64,000 bases of DNA, taken from contig CAVZCJ010000003.1 in the NCBI GenBank assembly GCA_963773625.1, positions 124,001 to 188,000 of the forward strand, written 5' to 3'. Of the stretch, positions 27,539 to 36,662 are shown piece after piece (position 1 is the first letter of the stretch; every line of letters starts with the position of its first letter). A program made the position numbers and the translations under genes. Below the pieces are notes generated by a model. That model ran no database searches. It was not told where the DNA came from and was given only the letters and a program-made list of their open reading frames with translations. The DNA comes from DATARH01 sp963773625 (GTDB taxonomy: Bacteria; Pseudomonadota; Alphaproteobacteria; ATCC43930; CGMCC-115725).

Positions 27539-28637
27539 ATGCGGTTTCGAATCCGGCCGGGCACCGGCCTGGCCGGTTCGGGTTCACCCGCGCCGCAGAA
27601 GCGCCGCCTCGCCAGGTCGGCGGCCAATATCCTGATCCCGATCATGCTGAGCTGGCTGGGCAGCGAGGCCCTCGGCCAGTTCTGGTTTGGCGACCCGTAC
27701 AACTACAGCTCCTATCGCTTCACCTATCTCAGTCCGGATGCGTTCGTCACGCTCGACAACGGTTCTTGGACGTACCGTCCCAATACGACGGTGACGGAGA
27801 CCGTCGTCTACAAGAAGCCGTTCGGCGGTTATTTCGCGGAATCGACCTGCGACTATCCGATCGACGATGTCGGCTTTATCGGCAACCCAAGCCGCCGGCG
27901 GAACTACGACGTCCTTGCTCTTGGGAGATTCGTTTACCGCCGGCGAGGCCGGGTGCTCGTGGATGCCCGAATTGCGCCGGCGGGTTCCCCAATTGGCGAT
28001 CTACAACGCTGGCCTCGCCGCGACCGGGGTCGAGAATTGGGCGATGTCGGAACGATACCTGCTCGATCGCGGGTTTCGCTTCGCGCATGTGGTGATGATC
28101 TTTATCGACAACGATTTCTTTCGTCCGCTGGCCGGCAGAAATGGGGAGGGCGCGGCGTGCCTGCACGACATCGCCCAATGCACGCCGCGCGACTACTCCT
28201 ACCCGCTGGTTCCCGGAATTGATCTGGCCGCCGTCAGCGCCAGCCGCGTCCATACAGGGTTCCGAGACGAGGTCGATTATTGGTGGATGCGCAATCTCTG
28301 GGTTTCGCACTTTCTGATCGACAGCATCGGCCGCCGTTGGGCGGGCCGCCCCATCGCCGTCAGCGGGGCCACGCTTGCGGCGCTGCAGGCGATCGAAGCG
28401 GCCGGAGGTACGGTTCATCTGATCAAGGTCTCCACCAAGACCGAGGCGGCGCTGCGCGCCGATAGCCAGTACTCGGAAATTGTCGATCGCGTGCTCGCAG
28501 CGCGCGGCCTGACCTACGACCGCTGCCCGATACCCTATGCGGAATTCTTCTCTTACGACGCGCATCCGACGGCGCAGGGTTACGCCCGGCTCGCTGCCTG
28601 CGTCAGCCGCATCATCGGAGACTTCCCATCCGGCTGA
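27539..28637 (+). CDS. SGNH/GDSL-type hydrolase (one frameshift)
   Basis: About 365 residues. One N-terminal hydrophobic stretch (ANILIPIMLSWLGSEALGQF). Catalytic block I is LLLGDSFTAGE, an IYNAGLAATGVENW block follows, and block V is DAHPTAQGYARLA. One extra base near 27905, just before block I. Such proteins remove or transfer acyl groups on polysaccharides. It starts four bases after the FadJ stop but looks functionally unrelated; the second SGNH gene at 30615 and the acyltransferase at 31692 are better partners. Confidence 0.82.
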
Positions 28638-28682
28638 GGGTGAGGCGATCAGCGCCAGCGGCGGCCGTCTCTCTGAACCTGC

Positions 28683-29153
28683 CTATCTCGCGCCGATATA
28701 GACGAGTGGGGAGAACAGGTAGGGCACATTTTGTGGCTGCACTTGGCGCAGGTAGGAAACTTGCGGCGGACTGCAGTCCCACGCGCCGTTATCGTCCTGT
28801 TGCACCTGTAACGCGTATTGCGTGTTGGAAGCGAGCGTCATGGTCTGGCTGCTCCTTGCTTGAGGCACGCAGTTCTCGACATCGAAGGCGTACTGGCCGG
28901 GGGCGAAATCACGGTAGAACGCAATGCCCTCCGCGATGGACGCGATCGGCGCGCCGTTCACATAGATCATTGGCGGATGAAACTGCTCGCCGGGCAGCAA
29001 TTGGCGCAGGAACCACACCCGCGCTTGATTGGGCGCCAGCGGCGGCGCTTGATCCGGTGAGGCGGCGCCGGCCGGAATTACCGCGGCTGTAAGCGCCAGC
29101 AGAATGCCGGCGGCGACGGCTGCCGAAGGGGCGTACCGAAAGCGCGAATTCAT
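28683..29153 (-). CDS. Secreted hypothetical protein
   Basis: 156 residues. Clear Sec signal (PSAAVAAGILLALTAAVIPA, with cleavage after PAGAA likely). The mature part has ARVWFLRQLLPGEQFHPPMI, VNGAPIASIAEGIAFYRDFA and GQYAFDVENCVP, and contains two cysteines. The pattern of a name-like N-terminal strand, YVNG and PGxYxF resembles DUF2846-type lipoproteins, but there is no lipobox. It converges with the SGNH gene and diverges from the amidohydrolase with 43 bases between. Function not recognised. Confidence 0.75.
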   Translation of the reverse strand: MNSRFRYAPSAAVAAGILLALTAAVIPAGAASPDQAPPLAPNQARVWFLRQLLPGEQFHPPMIYVNGAPIASIAEGIAFYRDFAPGQYAFDVENCVPQARSSQTMTLASNTQYALQVQQDDNGAWDCSPPQVSYLRQVQPQNVPYLFSPLVYIGAR

Positions 29154-29196
29154 GGCATCATCCTCCCTGCTAGAAGGTGGGAAACGGAGGGCGGCG

Positions 29197-30447
29197 ATGA
29201 AAGTGCTCAGTAACGCACGGTTGATCGACGGCACCGGCGCGGCTCCACTCAATGACGCGACCATCGTCATCCGCGGCGACCGGATCGACAGCATCGCGAC
29301 GCAAAGCCAGGCGGATTTTCCCGCCGACGCCGAAATCATCGATTGCGCCGGGATGACCGTGCTGCCCGGCCTCATCGATTGCCACGATCACATGGCGAAC
29401 CACCGCTACGACCTCGCGCATCGCTGGGGCATCGACGAACCGGAAAGCACCCGGCATCTGCGCACCGCCGCGGTGCTGCGCCAGACGCTGGAGGCCGGCT
29501 ACACGATGATCCGCGACGCCGGCGGGCTCGACGCCGGGTTCAAGCGGGCGATCGACGAGGGGCTCGCGGTTGGGCCGCGTCTCATGCTGTCGATCTCGAT
29601 CGTCTCGCCAATCGGCGGGATCGGCGACCGCATGGCACCCTCGGGCGATTGCTGTTGCGTGCCCGGCGACCCGCTGCTGCCGAGCGGGGTGGTCGAGACC
29701 CTCGCCGACGTGCGTCCGGTGGTGCGCCGCATGGTGCGGGCCGGCGCCGATTTCATCAAATGCGCGACCACCGGCGGCGCCAGCTCGCGTCCCGGCCACG
29801 GGCCGCGCGACGGCGCCTTCAATCTCGACGAGATGCAGGCGCTGGTCGAGGAAGCGCATGCGCTCGAACGCCGGGTGATGTGCCATGCGCTGGGCGGGCG
29901 TGGCCTCGATATCGCGATCGCGGCCGGAGTCGATTCGATCGAGCACGGCTGCTACCTCGACGAGGATCCGCGCCATCTCGATCAGATGGCGGCGCGCGGC
30001 ATCGTCTTCGTGCCGACGCTGCTGGTCTACGAATACCACCGCAAGTCGCCACAGCCGCATGTCCGCGAGCGGGCGCACGACCTCTACGAGCACCACATCC
30101 TGGCGATCCAGAAGGCCCTGAAGGCGGGGGTGAAGATCGTCGCCGGCACCGATGCCGGCGGCCACGGTCACCCGGCCAATGCCGGGGAACTCGTGTGCCT
30201 GGTCGAGGCGGGCCTCACGCCGATGCAGGCGATCCAGGCGGCGACGTCCTGGGCGGCCGAATGCTGCGGCAAGGAAGCCGAACTCGGCACGGTCGAGAAG
30301 GGCAAGCTCGCCGACCTCGTCGTCGTTAGCGGCGATCCGCTCGCGGATATCGGCATCCTGCGCGAGCCTGCGAACATTCGCCTCGTGCTGAAGGGTGGGG
30401 AGGCGGTTGCCCGCTCCGCGCCACTGCGCCAGAACATCGCGCTCTAG
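29197..30447 (+). CDS. Metal-dependent amidohydrolase (prolidase/imidazolonepropionase-like)
   Basis: 416 residues, intact. Metal ligands visible in GLIDCHDHMANH (about residue 63), carboxylated-lysine candidate DFIKCATTGG, RRVMCHALGGRG, VDSIEHGCYLDED and VAGTDAGGHGH. The C-terminal composite domain reads KLADLVVVSGDPLADI. The run CCCVPGDP near residue 150 is unusual and could bind metal. The start ATG at 29197 follows CGGAGG. The substrate is unknown; related enzymes cleave Xaa-Pro or Xaa-Lys dipeptides and organophosphates. Confidence 0.9.
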   Translation: MKVLSNARLIDGTGAAPLNDATIVIRGDRIDSIATQSQADFPADAEIIDCAGMTVLPGLIDCHDHMANHRYDLAHRWGIDEPESTRHLRTAAVLRQTLEAGYTMIRDAGGLDAGFKRAIDEGLAVGPRLMLSISIVSPIGGIGDRMAPSGDCCCVPGDPLLPSGVVETLADVRPVVRRMVRAGADFIKCATTGGASSRPGHGPRDGAFNLDEMQALVEEAHALERRVMCHALGGRGLDIAIAAGVDSIEHGCYLDEDPRHLDQMAARGIVFVPTLLVYEYHRKSPQPHVRERAHDLYEHHILAIQKALKAGVKIVAGTDAGGHGHPANAGELVCLVEAGLTPMQAIQAATSWAAECCGKEAELGTVEKGKLADLVVVSGDPLADIGILREPANIRLVLKGGEAVARSAPLRQNIAL

Positions 30448-30466
30448 CGGCGGATCGGAGTCCGGG

Positions 30467-30604
30467 GTGGCGGGCATCTGGGGATATCTGCGGGCGCGAA
30501 AGCGGTTCTGGGTGCCGATCGTGGTGATGACCGTAATCTTCGGCGGCGCGATCCTTGTCAGCGCGGGCCTGGGCTTGGTGCCCTTTACCTACACGCGGCT
30601 GTAG
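30467..30604 (+). CDS. DUF5989-like small membrane protein
   Basis: 45 residues starting with GTG at 30467, just after the amidohydrolase. Sequence features: an amphipathic start IWGYLRARKRFWVP, one membrane helix IVVMTVIFGGAILVSAGLGL, and the end VPFTYTRL. This matches the short DUF5989 proteins that sit beside SGNH hydrolases, SxtJ-type proteins and carbamoyltransferases in glycan or natural-product clusters. Ten bases separate it from the SGNH gene. Role unknown; possibly a membrane partner. Confidence 0.72.
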   Translation: MAGIWGYLRARKRFWVPIVVMTVIFGGAILVSAGLGLVPFTYTRL

Positions 30605-30614
30605 CACGAGCGGC

Positions 30615-31723
30615 GTGACGAGCGGACAGGAGAAGAAGGCGCGGGGGCGGCTTTCCGCTCTCGTCACGGCGGCCCTCATCGTCCTCGCCTATCTCGCGGC
30701 GGCGGAAGCGGTGCTTCGCTTTCTGCCGGTCGCGACCGGGCTGCGCAGCGTCGCGGTCAACGACGGCGCAGCCGATCTTCCACTTCGAGCCCAACCGCGA
30801 CTTCGTCTATTCGCGCGGCTGGAACCTGCGCGACGTCGTGCGCGGGCGGGTCAACAACGCCGGCTGGGTCAACGAGCAGGATTATGTCCGCGACGACAGG
30901 CTGCCGCTGATCGCGGTCATCGGCGATTCGTATATCGAGGCACAGATGGTGCCCTACGCGCAGACCTTGCAGGGCAGGCTGGCGGCGGCGCTGAAGGGCC
31001 GGGCCCGCGTCTACAGCTTCGCCGCCTCGGGTGCGCCGCTCAGCGAATTCGCGGTCTATGCCGCCTATGCGATGCGCGAATTCGGCGCCGCCGCTGTCGT
31101 GATCAACATCGCCAATTACGACTTCGCCGACAGCGATGCCGCCTACAATCGGCCGGCGGGCATGTGGGTCTATGACGGCGCCGGCGAATGGCAAGCAGCT
31201 GCGGCTTGATGCCCTACCAGCCCGGCTGGCTGCGCGAGATCGCGCGACACAGCGCGCTCGCCCGGTATTTGCTGTTGAACCTCAATCTGGACCGGCCGCT
31301 GAGCGCCGCGCACCTCATTGCCAGCCTGGCGCCGACCCGTCGGGCCTTCGCCGCCGAGCCCGACGCCGCGGCTCGGATTGCCGCCTCGGCGGCGATCATT
31401 CCGCTATTCTTTCGCGATTTCCCGCAGCCGGGTCGATCTGCCGCCGGGGCGCGTGCTGTTCGTGATGGACGGCGCGCACTACCCGCAAGCGCCGGTAGAC
31501 GACTCCATCCGCCGGCTGCGGCAGGGCTTCGCTGCCGCGGCGGCGGCGAAAGGTTACGAGACGGTCGACCTCGAACCGCTGTTCCTGGCGCGCTATCGCG
31601 AGCGAGCCCGGCCCGTTCGAGATCCCGGGCGACGTGCATTGGAACGGCGAGGGGCACGCTGTCGCCGCGGAGGGGGTGCTGGCGTCGCGGCTTATTGCCG
31701 ATCTGCTCGCGCAACCGCGCTGA
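30615..31723 (+). CDS. SGNH hydrolase-type acyl/acetyl esterase, membrane-anchored (about five frameshifts)
   Basis: About 368 residues from a GTG start. Membrane anchor ALVTAALIVLAYLAAAEAVL, then FEPNRDFVYSRGWNL. SGNH block I is VIGDSYIEAQM with the nucleophile serine, block II-like YSFAASGAPLSEF, block III-like VINIANYDFADSD, and block V GDVHWNGEGHAVA with the Asp/His pair. Extra bases near 30778, 31192, 31432 and 31612 among others. Resembles AlgX-type or OatA-type domains that handle O-acetyl groups on surface glycans. Confidence 0.8.
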
Positions 31724-32840
31724 GCGGGTCGAGCGGCGGCTGCGGGACGCGTCGCGTAGTGCGGCCGGGCGGCGAGGATCGGCCGCTCGAAATAGACGTA
31801 GAAGAGCGGTGGTGAAGCCGAAAAGGACGGTGAGGAAGAGCGCGAGCTGAACGAAACCGCCAACGCGCGGCAGCAGCGCGCCGATCAGTTCGATCAGGAT
31901 GACGTGGAACAGGTAGGTCGAGTAGGACACGCGACCGAGATAGCGGCCGAGCCAGGCCAGCGCCGGGAGGCGATGGATCGCCGCCTCGGCGCGCAGCGCG
32001 CAGACGATCGCCGGCGCTGCCGAACACCGCTGCCGCGAACGGAAAAATGTGCTCGGCGGCGCGGTTGCCGGTTTCGGTAATTCGGTTGAGGACCAGATAG
32101 GCGCAGAGCGTCGCCGCCAGCAGAGCCAACGCCAGCCAGTCCAGCCCGGCAACCTGTTCAACGGCGGCTGCCGACACCTGTCGAGCGCGAGGTAGAGCAG
32201 AAATCCGTAGCCGATCGAATCGAGCCGGAAGGCGACGACACGGCGGACCGCGGCGCCCCAATCGGCGAGATCGCCGAACAGGGTGCGGAGCGACGACGAT
32301 CGCGACGCAGAAGCCGATCGCGAAGACGACGGCGAAGCGCCTAGTCGCGCCGCGCCGGAAAGCCAGGCGGCGGCGAGCAGCAGCGAGGGGAAGCCAATAT
32401 AGAACCACTCCTCGACCGACAGGCTCCAGGCGACCGCGAAATAGTCGGCCGTGTTGCTCTGCCGGAAGAGGTTCTGGGCGTAGACGAGATAGCGCAGGAA
32501 ATCGGCGCTGCCGACTTGCCGCGACAGGATCGAGATCAGGAGCAGCGCGACCAGGTAGGGCGGGATCGTGCGCATCCAGCGGCGCACCAGGAAGACGCCG
32601 AGATGGCGCGGCCGTCCGGCGCCGAGGCAGAACAAGGATCTGCGGCGCCAGCACATAGCCGCTCAGCACGAAGAACACTTCGACCGCCAGCGCCGAGATG
32701 GTTTCTGCCGTGTCGGGGAAGGCGCCGCGATAGGCGAAGAAATGCGGCAGCGCCACCGACAGCGCGGCGAGCCCGCGCAACAGATCGAGCCCGGCGACGC
32801 GGTTGCCGTCGGCGCTTCCGGCGTGCTCCTCGGTCGTCAC
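31692..32840 (-). CDS. Acyltransferase family 3 (OafA/YrhL-like) membrane protein, heavily frameshifted
   Basis: About 380 residues with some ten membrane helices. Reading across frames gives GLDLLRGLAALSVALPHFFA with the conserved His, SALAVEVFFVLSGYVLAPQI, RWMRTIPPYLVALLL, YFAVAWSLSVEEWFYIGFPS, LGRVSYSTYLFHVILIELIG, and a final YFERPI. These are the hallmarks of O-acetyl transferases of lipopolysaccharide or peptidoglycan. At least eight frame changes are needed, and the 3' end is approximate. The GTG start overlaps the esterase stop, and the end runs about 30 bases into the convergent SGNH gene. The likely donor for the SGNH enzymes' substrate. Confidence 0.78.
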   Translation of the reverse strand: MTTEEHAGSADGNRVAGLDLLRGLAALSVALPHFFAYRGAFPDTAETISALAVEVFFVLSGYVLAPQILVLPRRRTAAPSRRLPGAPLDAHDPALPGRAAPDLDPVAASRQRRFPALSRLRPEPLPAEQHGRLFRGRLEPVGRGVVLYWLPLAAARRRLAFRRGATRRFAVVFAIGFCVAIVVAPHPVRRSRRLGRRGPPCRRLPARFDRLRISALPRARQVSAAAVEQVAGLDWLALALLAATLCAYLVLNRITETGNRAAEHIFPFAAAVFGSAGDRLRAARRGGDPSPPGAGLARPLSRSRVLLDLPVPRHPDRTDRRAAAARWRFRSARALPHRPFRLHHRSSTSISSGRSSPPGRTTRRVPQPPLDPLSAVARADRQ

Positions 32841-33708
32841 CTGGCGGTGCTATCGCCGCGCCTGCGCAAGACGAAGTCGCGGGCCAGCTCGGTCGCCCGG
32901 CGCGACGCATCGGAAGCCGGGTCGCGCATGACGAAGGTGTGCGGCTGGCCGTCGAATTTATGCAGCTCGATCGAGCCGCCTTTCGCCCGCCACGCCGCGA
33001 CAAAGCGGTCGGCCATGTCGGGGGTGACGTTGTCGTCGCCGGTGCCCTGCAGCAGGATCGCCGGCGGCAGGCTTGCCGCCTCGCCGCTCTCGACGATCCG
33101 CTGCGGGTTGCCCTCCGCCATCTCGGCTTCGGAAGCCCAGTAGGCGTCGTGCGACTCGACGAGGCGGGTGTTGCCCTTTTCCTTGACCATGCGGTAGCGC
33201 GCGAGCGGGTCGGAGATCGGCCAGCACAGCACCAGATAGGGCAGGCTGCGCGTCCTCCGGCGGCGCCTCGGCGAGCGGCAAGCGCGGCGTAGCGCGGGTC
33301 GTTCGGCTTCAGCGCCGCCAGCAGCAATTGATGCGCGCCGCTCGAGGTCGCCGAGCCCGGCGACGAGATCACGGCGGCTGCCGAACTCGCCGGCATGCGC
33401 CTTGAGCCAGCGTATCGCGTAGTGGATGTCGGCGATCGAGGCCGGATAGCGGTGCTGCGGCGGCATGCGGAAATCGACCGCGAGCACGACGATGCCGCTT
33501 TTCGCCAGCGCCTCGTCGAGCGGCGCGTTGTTGAGCCGGTCGCCGGCGGCCCAGGCGCCGCCATGCACATCGATCAGCGCCGGAAACGGGCCGGAGCCCT
33601 GCGGGCGGTAAAGCCGCGCCAGCAGCGGGCCGCTCGGATCGCGCCGGTATTCGAGGTCGCGCACCTCGAATCGTCGTGGGTGGCGGCGATGGCGATGTCG
33701 TTCGGCAT
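32837..33708 (-). CDS. Alpha/beta hydrolase, HSL-type esterase (frameshifts)
   Basis: About 285 residues. Oxyanion-hole motif IDVHGGAWAAGD near residue 46, catalytic serine in a GTSSGAHQLLLAALKP block near 33345, aspartate region PPAILLQGTGDDNVTPDMAD, and histidine in FDGQPHTFVMRDP. The order is that of the hormone-sensitive-lipase family. Frame changes near 33670, 33350 and 33255. The ATG at 33708 is chosen because AGGTCC precedes it weakly and MPNDIAIAATHDD joins FEVRDLEYRR. Substrate unknown; probably a small ester. Confidence 0.85.
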
Positions 33709-33762
33709 GGGACCTCCTGTCGGGCGGCAGGGTGCCGCGACAACGCTGGTTTGCCAATCGAT

Positions 33763-34503
33763 TCAGAAGGGCTTTAGCGCCGCAGTCCGGGTGTCTGGCA
33801 CGGTGCCGGCGATCTCGCTCACCAGCTTGCGGGTGATCGCGTCGGCGAATGTCTCGAAATTCTCGACCACCAGCAGGAAGGCGCCGGGCCCGCCGATCAC
33901 GTTCTCCTTGTAGTAATTCGGCAGGCCGCCGGGCGGCTGGGTGTGCATGGTGAAACCAGGCCGGGTCTGGGTGTTGATGATCGCCAGTCCGTTGATTGTG
34001 ACGCCCTTTGATACCACCTGATCGCGCGCCTCGGTGACCGGCGGTCCTGCGTTGTTGGTGCCGTCTCCGGAAACGTCGATGATCCGCCGCTCGGCGTTCG
34101 GCGCGGCGCTGGAGAACTGCCCGAGCGCGAAATAGAGGGCGCCGCTGATCGAGGTGCGGCTGGCGAATGCGCGCGGCGCCGCCATTATCGTCGCGCCCAC
34201 CGCGGCGGCGTCCTCGCCATCGCGAACGGTGGTCCAGTCGACGACGACCTTCTGATCGAGCGTGTCCGACCATTCGACAAAGCAGATGGCGATCGCCCGG
34301 TTGGGGCCGCCGGCGATCGCCGTCAGCACCTTGGGGTCGCTGAGCGCGGCCGCATAGCCTTTGCGCTGCAGGTTGAACTCGACATCGTCGATGCTGCGCG
34401 AGACGTCGGCGGCGAGGATCAGCAGCAGATCGACGTCCTCGGCGCGCGCCGGCGCGGCCGCAGCGACGAAAGCGGCGAGCGCGGCGAGGACGAGACGCTT
34501 CAC
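33763..34503 (-). CDS. DUF1194 family secreted vWA-like protein
   Basis: 246 residues with a signal peptide (RLVLAALAAFVAAAAPARA), then a von Willebrand A-like domain: LLLILAADVSRSIDDVEFNL with the DxSxS metal site, IAICFVEWSDTLDQ, FASRTSISGALYFALGQF with the MIDAS threonine, RRIIDVSGDGTNNAGPPV. The GTG start at 34503 overlaps the TGA of the MetE-like gene, so it is translated after it. The family is secreted in alphaproteobacteria; role unknown. Confidence 0.88.
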   Translation of the reverse strand: MKRLVLAALAAFVAAAAPARAEDVDLLLILAADVSRSIDDVEFNLQRKGYAAALSDPKVLTAIAGGPNRAIAICFVEWSDTLDQKVVVDWTTVRDGEDAAAVGATIMAAPRAFASRTSISGALYFALGQFSSAAPNAERRIIDVSGDGTNNAGPPVTEARDQVVSKGVTINGLAIINTQTRPGFTMHTQPPGGLPNYYKENVIGGPGAFLLVVENFETFADAITRKLVSEIAGTVPDTRTAALKPF

Positions 34504-35541
34504 CCCGCGAGCTCCCGGCGCACGATCGCGGCGCCATCGACCATGGCCTTGAGCTTGGCCGCGGCACGCTGGCGCGGCAGGTACTTCATGCCGCAATCGG
34601 GGGCGGCGACGAGGCGTTCGGGAGCGACGAACGCGAGGCCGGCGCGCAGCCGCGCCGCCACATCCGCCGCGGTCTCGACCTCGGCGCTGCCGAGATCGAG
34701 CACGCCCAGGAGGATGGTCTTTTGCGACAGCTCGGCGAGCACGCCGAGATCGAGGTGCGGCTGCGCCGCCTCGAGCGACACCTGGCTCGCCAGCGAGTCG
34801 GCGAGCTGCGGCAGGAAGGCGTAGCCGCTCGGCTTGTTGCGCACCAGATGGCCGTAGCCGAGGCAGATATGCACGACCGTCGGCCCACCGATGCCGGCGA
34901 GCGCCCGGTTGATCGCGGCGACGCCATAGCGCGCCGCCTTGTCCGGCGCCGCGCGCACCCAAGGTTCGTCGAGCTGCACGACATCGACGCCGGTCGCCTT
35001 CAGGTCGCGCAGTTCGGCGTTGACCGCGTCGGCGTAGTCCATCGCCAGCTCGGCCTCGTCCTTGTAGAACTCGTTCTGCACCTGCTGCGCCATCGTGAAC
35101 GGGCCGGGCAGCGTGATCTTGGTCGCGTGCGTCGCGTGCTTGACGAGGAACGCGGCGTCGTCGACCTCGACCCTGCCCTTGCGGCGGATCTTGCCGGTGA
35201 CCCGCGCCACCGGCGTCGAGCGGCCATTGGCGCCGATCACCGAGCCGAGCCGCTCGCTGTCGATGCCCTCGAGCGCCAGCGAGAAATAGTTCGAATAGCT
35301 TTCGCGGCGCATCTCGCCGTCGCTGACGATGTCGATGCCGATCCGCTCCATCTCGCCGATCGCGAGGATCGTCGCGTCGTCCTGCGCCTCCTTGAGATGC
35401 GCTTCGGGGACGCGCCAGATCTCGTGGGCATGGACGCGCGGCACGCCGTGCTTTTCGAGCGCCGCGCGGTCGATCAGCCAGTCCGGCTGCGGATAGGAGC
35501 CGACGACGGTGGTGGGGATCAGGATGGGTCGGGTAGGTCAT
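34500..35541 (-). CDS. MetE C-terminal-like methyltransferase (one frameshift)
   Basis: About 346 residues, the size of stand-alone MetE C-terminal domain proteins. Visible: LIPTTVVGSYPQPDWLIDRA at the start, IDIVSDGEMRRESYSNYFSL, VDVVQLDEPWVRAAP, zinc ligands in VVHICLGYGH and PDCGMKYLPRQR. These are the His-x-Cys and Cys of cobalamin-independent methionine synthase. The folate-binding N-terminal domain is absent, so the methyl donor may be something other than methyl-folate. One extra base near 35527 after MTYPT. Its start lies inside the 3' end of the LLM gene by about 20 bases. Confidence 0.87.
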
Positions 35542-36577
35542 CGATTATCTCCGGCCGCGATATTGGTGCGGGATGCGGCGGATGTCCTGCGACCAGGTCG
35601 GGCGGCATGCCCTCGACGCCGTCGGCGCGCAGGGTCAGCGCGTCGGTAAGGCCGCCGAAGCGCTCGGTGATCGCGCCGACGATCTGGTCGTGGCGGCCGA
35701 CCGCGGCGAAGAGATGGGCGACATCGTCGGGCACTTCCTTCGCCATCTCGTTCCATTTGCCCTGGCGCACCAGCGCGTTGAGCTTGAGGCCGAGGTCTTC
35801 GAGCCCGTGCACCGCGAAGACCGGGTAGTAGGCCGGGGTCGAGCCGTAGAAGGCGACGCGCTGGCGCACCCACTCGAAGCGCTCGGCGACCGCGGCGTCG
35901 TCGGGCCCGGTGGCGAGGAACCCGCCGCCCGAGATCTCGTATTGCGCGCGGGTGCGGCCGGCTTTCGCCAACCCCGCCTCGATCCGCGGCATGATCTCGT
36001 CGGTGAGGTATTTGCGGGTGCAGAACCCGTGCAGCTTGACCCCGTCGCATTCCTCGGCGGCGACCTTGAGCATCGCCGGGCCGACTGCGGCGATGGTGAT
36101 CGCCGGCGGCGGGCAATCGATCTTCGGCGGGGTGAAATTCGGCGTCATCAAGGTGAAGCGGTAGTGGTGGCCCTCGTAGGCGGGCTTCTCGCCGGTCTGC
36201 CAGCAGCGCCAGATCGCGCGCAACACCTGGACGTATTCGCGCATGCGCGGCGCCGGCGGCGTCCACGGCACCGAGAAACGGCGCTCATTGTGGGCGCGCA
36301 CCTGGGAGCCGAGCCCCACGACGAAGCGTCCGCCGGTCGAACCGGCGAGGTCCCAACCAACCTCGGCCACCGCCATCGGGGTGCGGGCGAAGGCGATCGC
36401 CACCGAGGTGTGCAGCTCGACCGTTTCAGTCGCGGCGCCGGCGACCGCGAGCGCGAGAAACGGCTCGTGCTGGTTCTCCATCGTCACGATGCCGTCATGG
36501 CCCTCGGCCTCGGCGGCGCGCGCCGCCGCGGGCACTTTCTTCAGATCGCCCTGAGGCACGGTAGTGAAGACGCGCAT
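35519..36577 (-). CDS. LLM-class flavin-dependent oxidoreductase (TIGR03617-like)
   Basis: 352 residues, intact. Luciferase-like fold: VTMENQHEPFLALAVAG, VELHTSVAIAFARTPMAVAE, GRFVVGLGSQVRAHNERRFS, RMREYVQVLRAIWRCWQTGE, FTPPKIDCPPPAITIAAVGP, and AAEECDGVKLHGFCTRKYL. This combination is that of the TIGR03617 subfamily, thought to use F420 or FMN. ATG at 36577 with CAGGCG upstream. Overlaps the MetE-like start, so the pair is probably one transcript. Confidence 0.88.
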   Translation of the reverse strand: MRVFTTVPQGDLKKVPAAARAAEAEGHDGIVTMENQHEPFLALAVAGAATETVELHTSVAIAFARTPMAVAEVGWDLAGSTGGRFVVGLGSQVRAHNERRFSVPWTPPAPRMREYVQVLRAIWRCWQTGEKPAYEGHHYRFTLMTPNFTPPKIDCPPPAITIAAVGPAMLKVAAEECDGVKLHGFCTRKYLTDEIMPRIEAGLAKAGRTRAQYEISGGGFLATGPDDAAVAERFEWVRQRVAFYGSTPAYYPVFAVHGLEDLGLKLNALVRQGKWNEMAKEVPDDVAHLFAAVGRHDQIVGAITERFGGLTDALTLRADGVEGMPPDLVAGHPPHPAPISRPEIIDDLPDPS

Positions 36578-36662
36578 CGCCTGCTCCCGCTCGCCGCTTG
36601 CATTTCGGGATCGGGCCACAGACGCACCAGCGATGGCAACTGCTTTGGGTTATCATCGCGCG

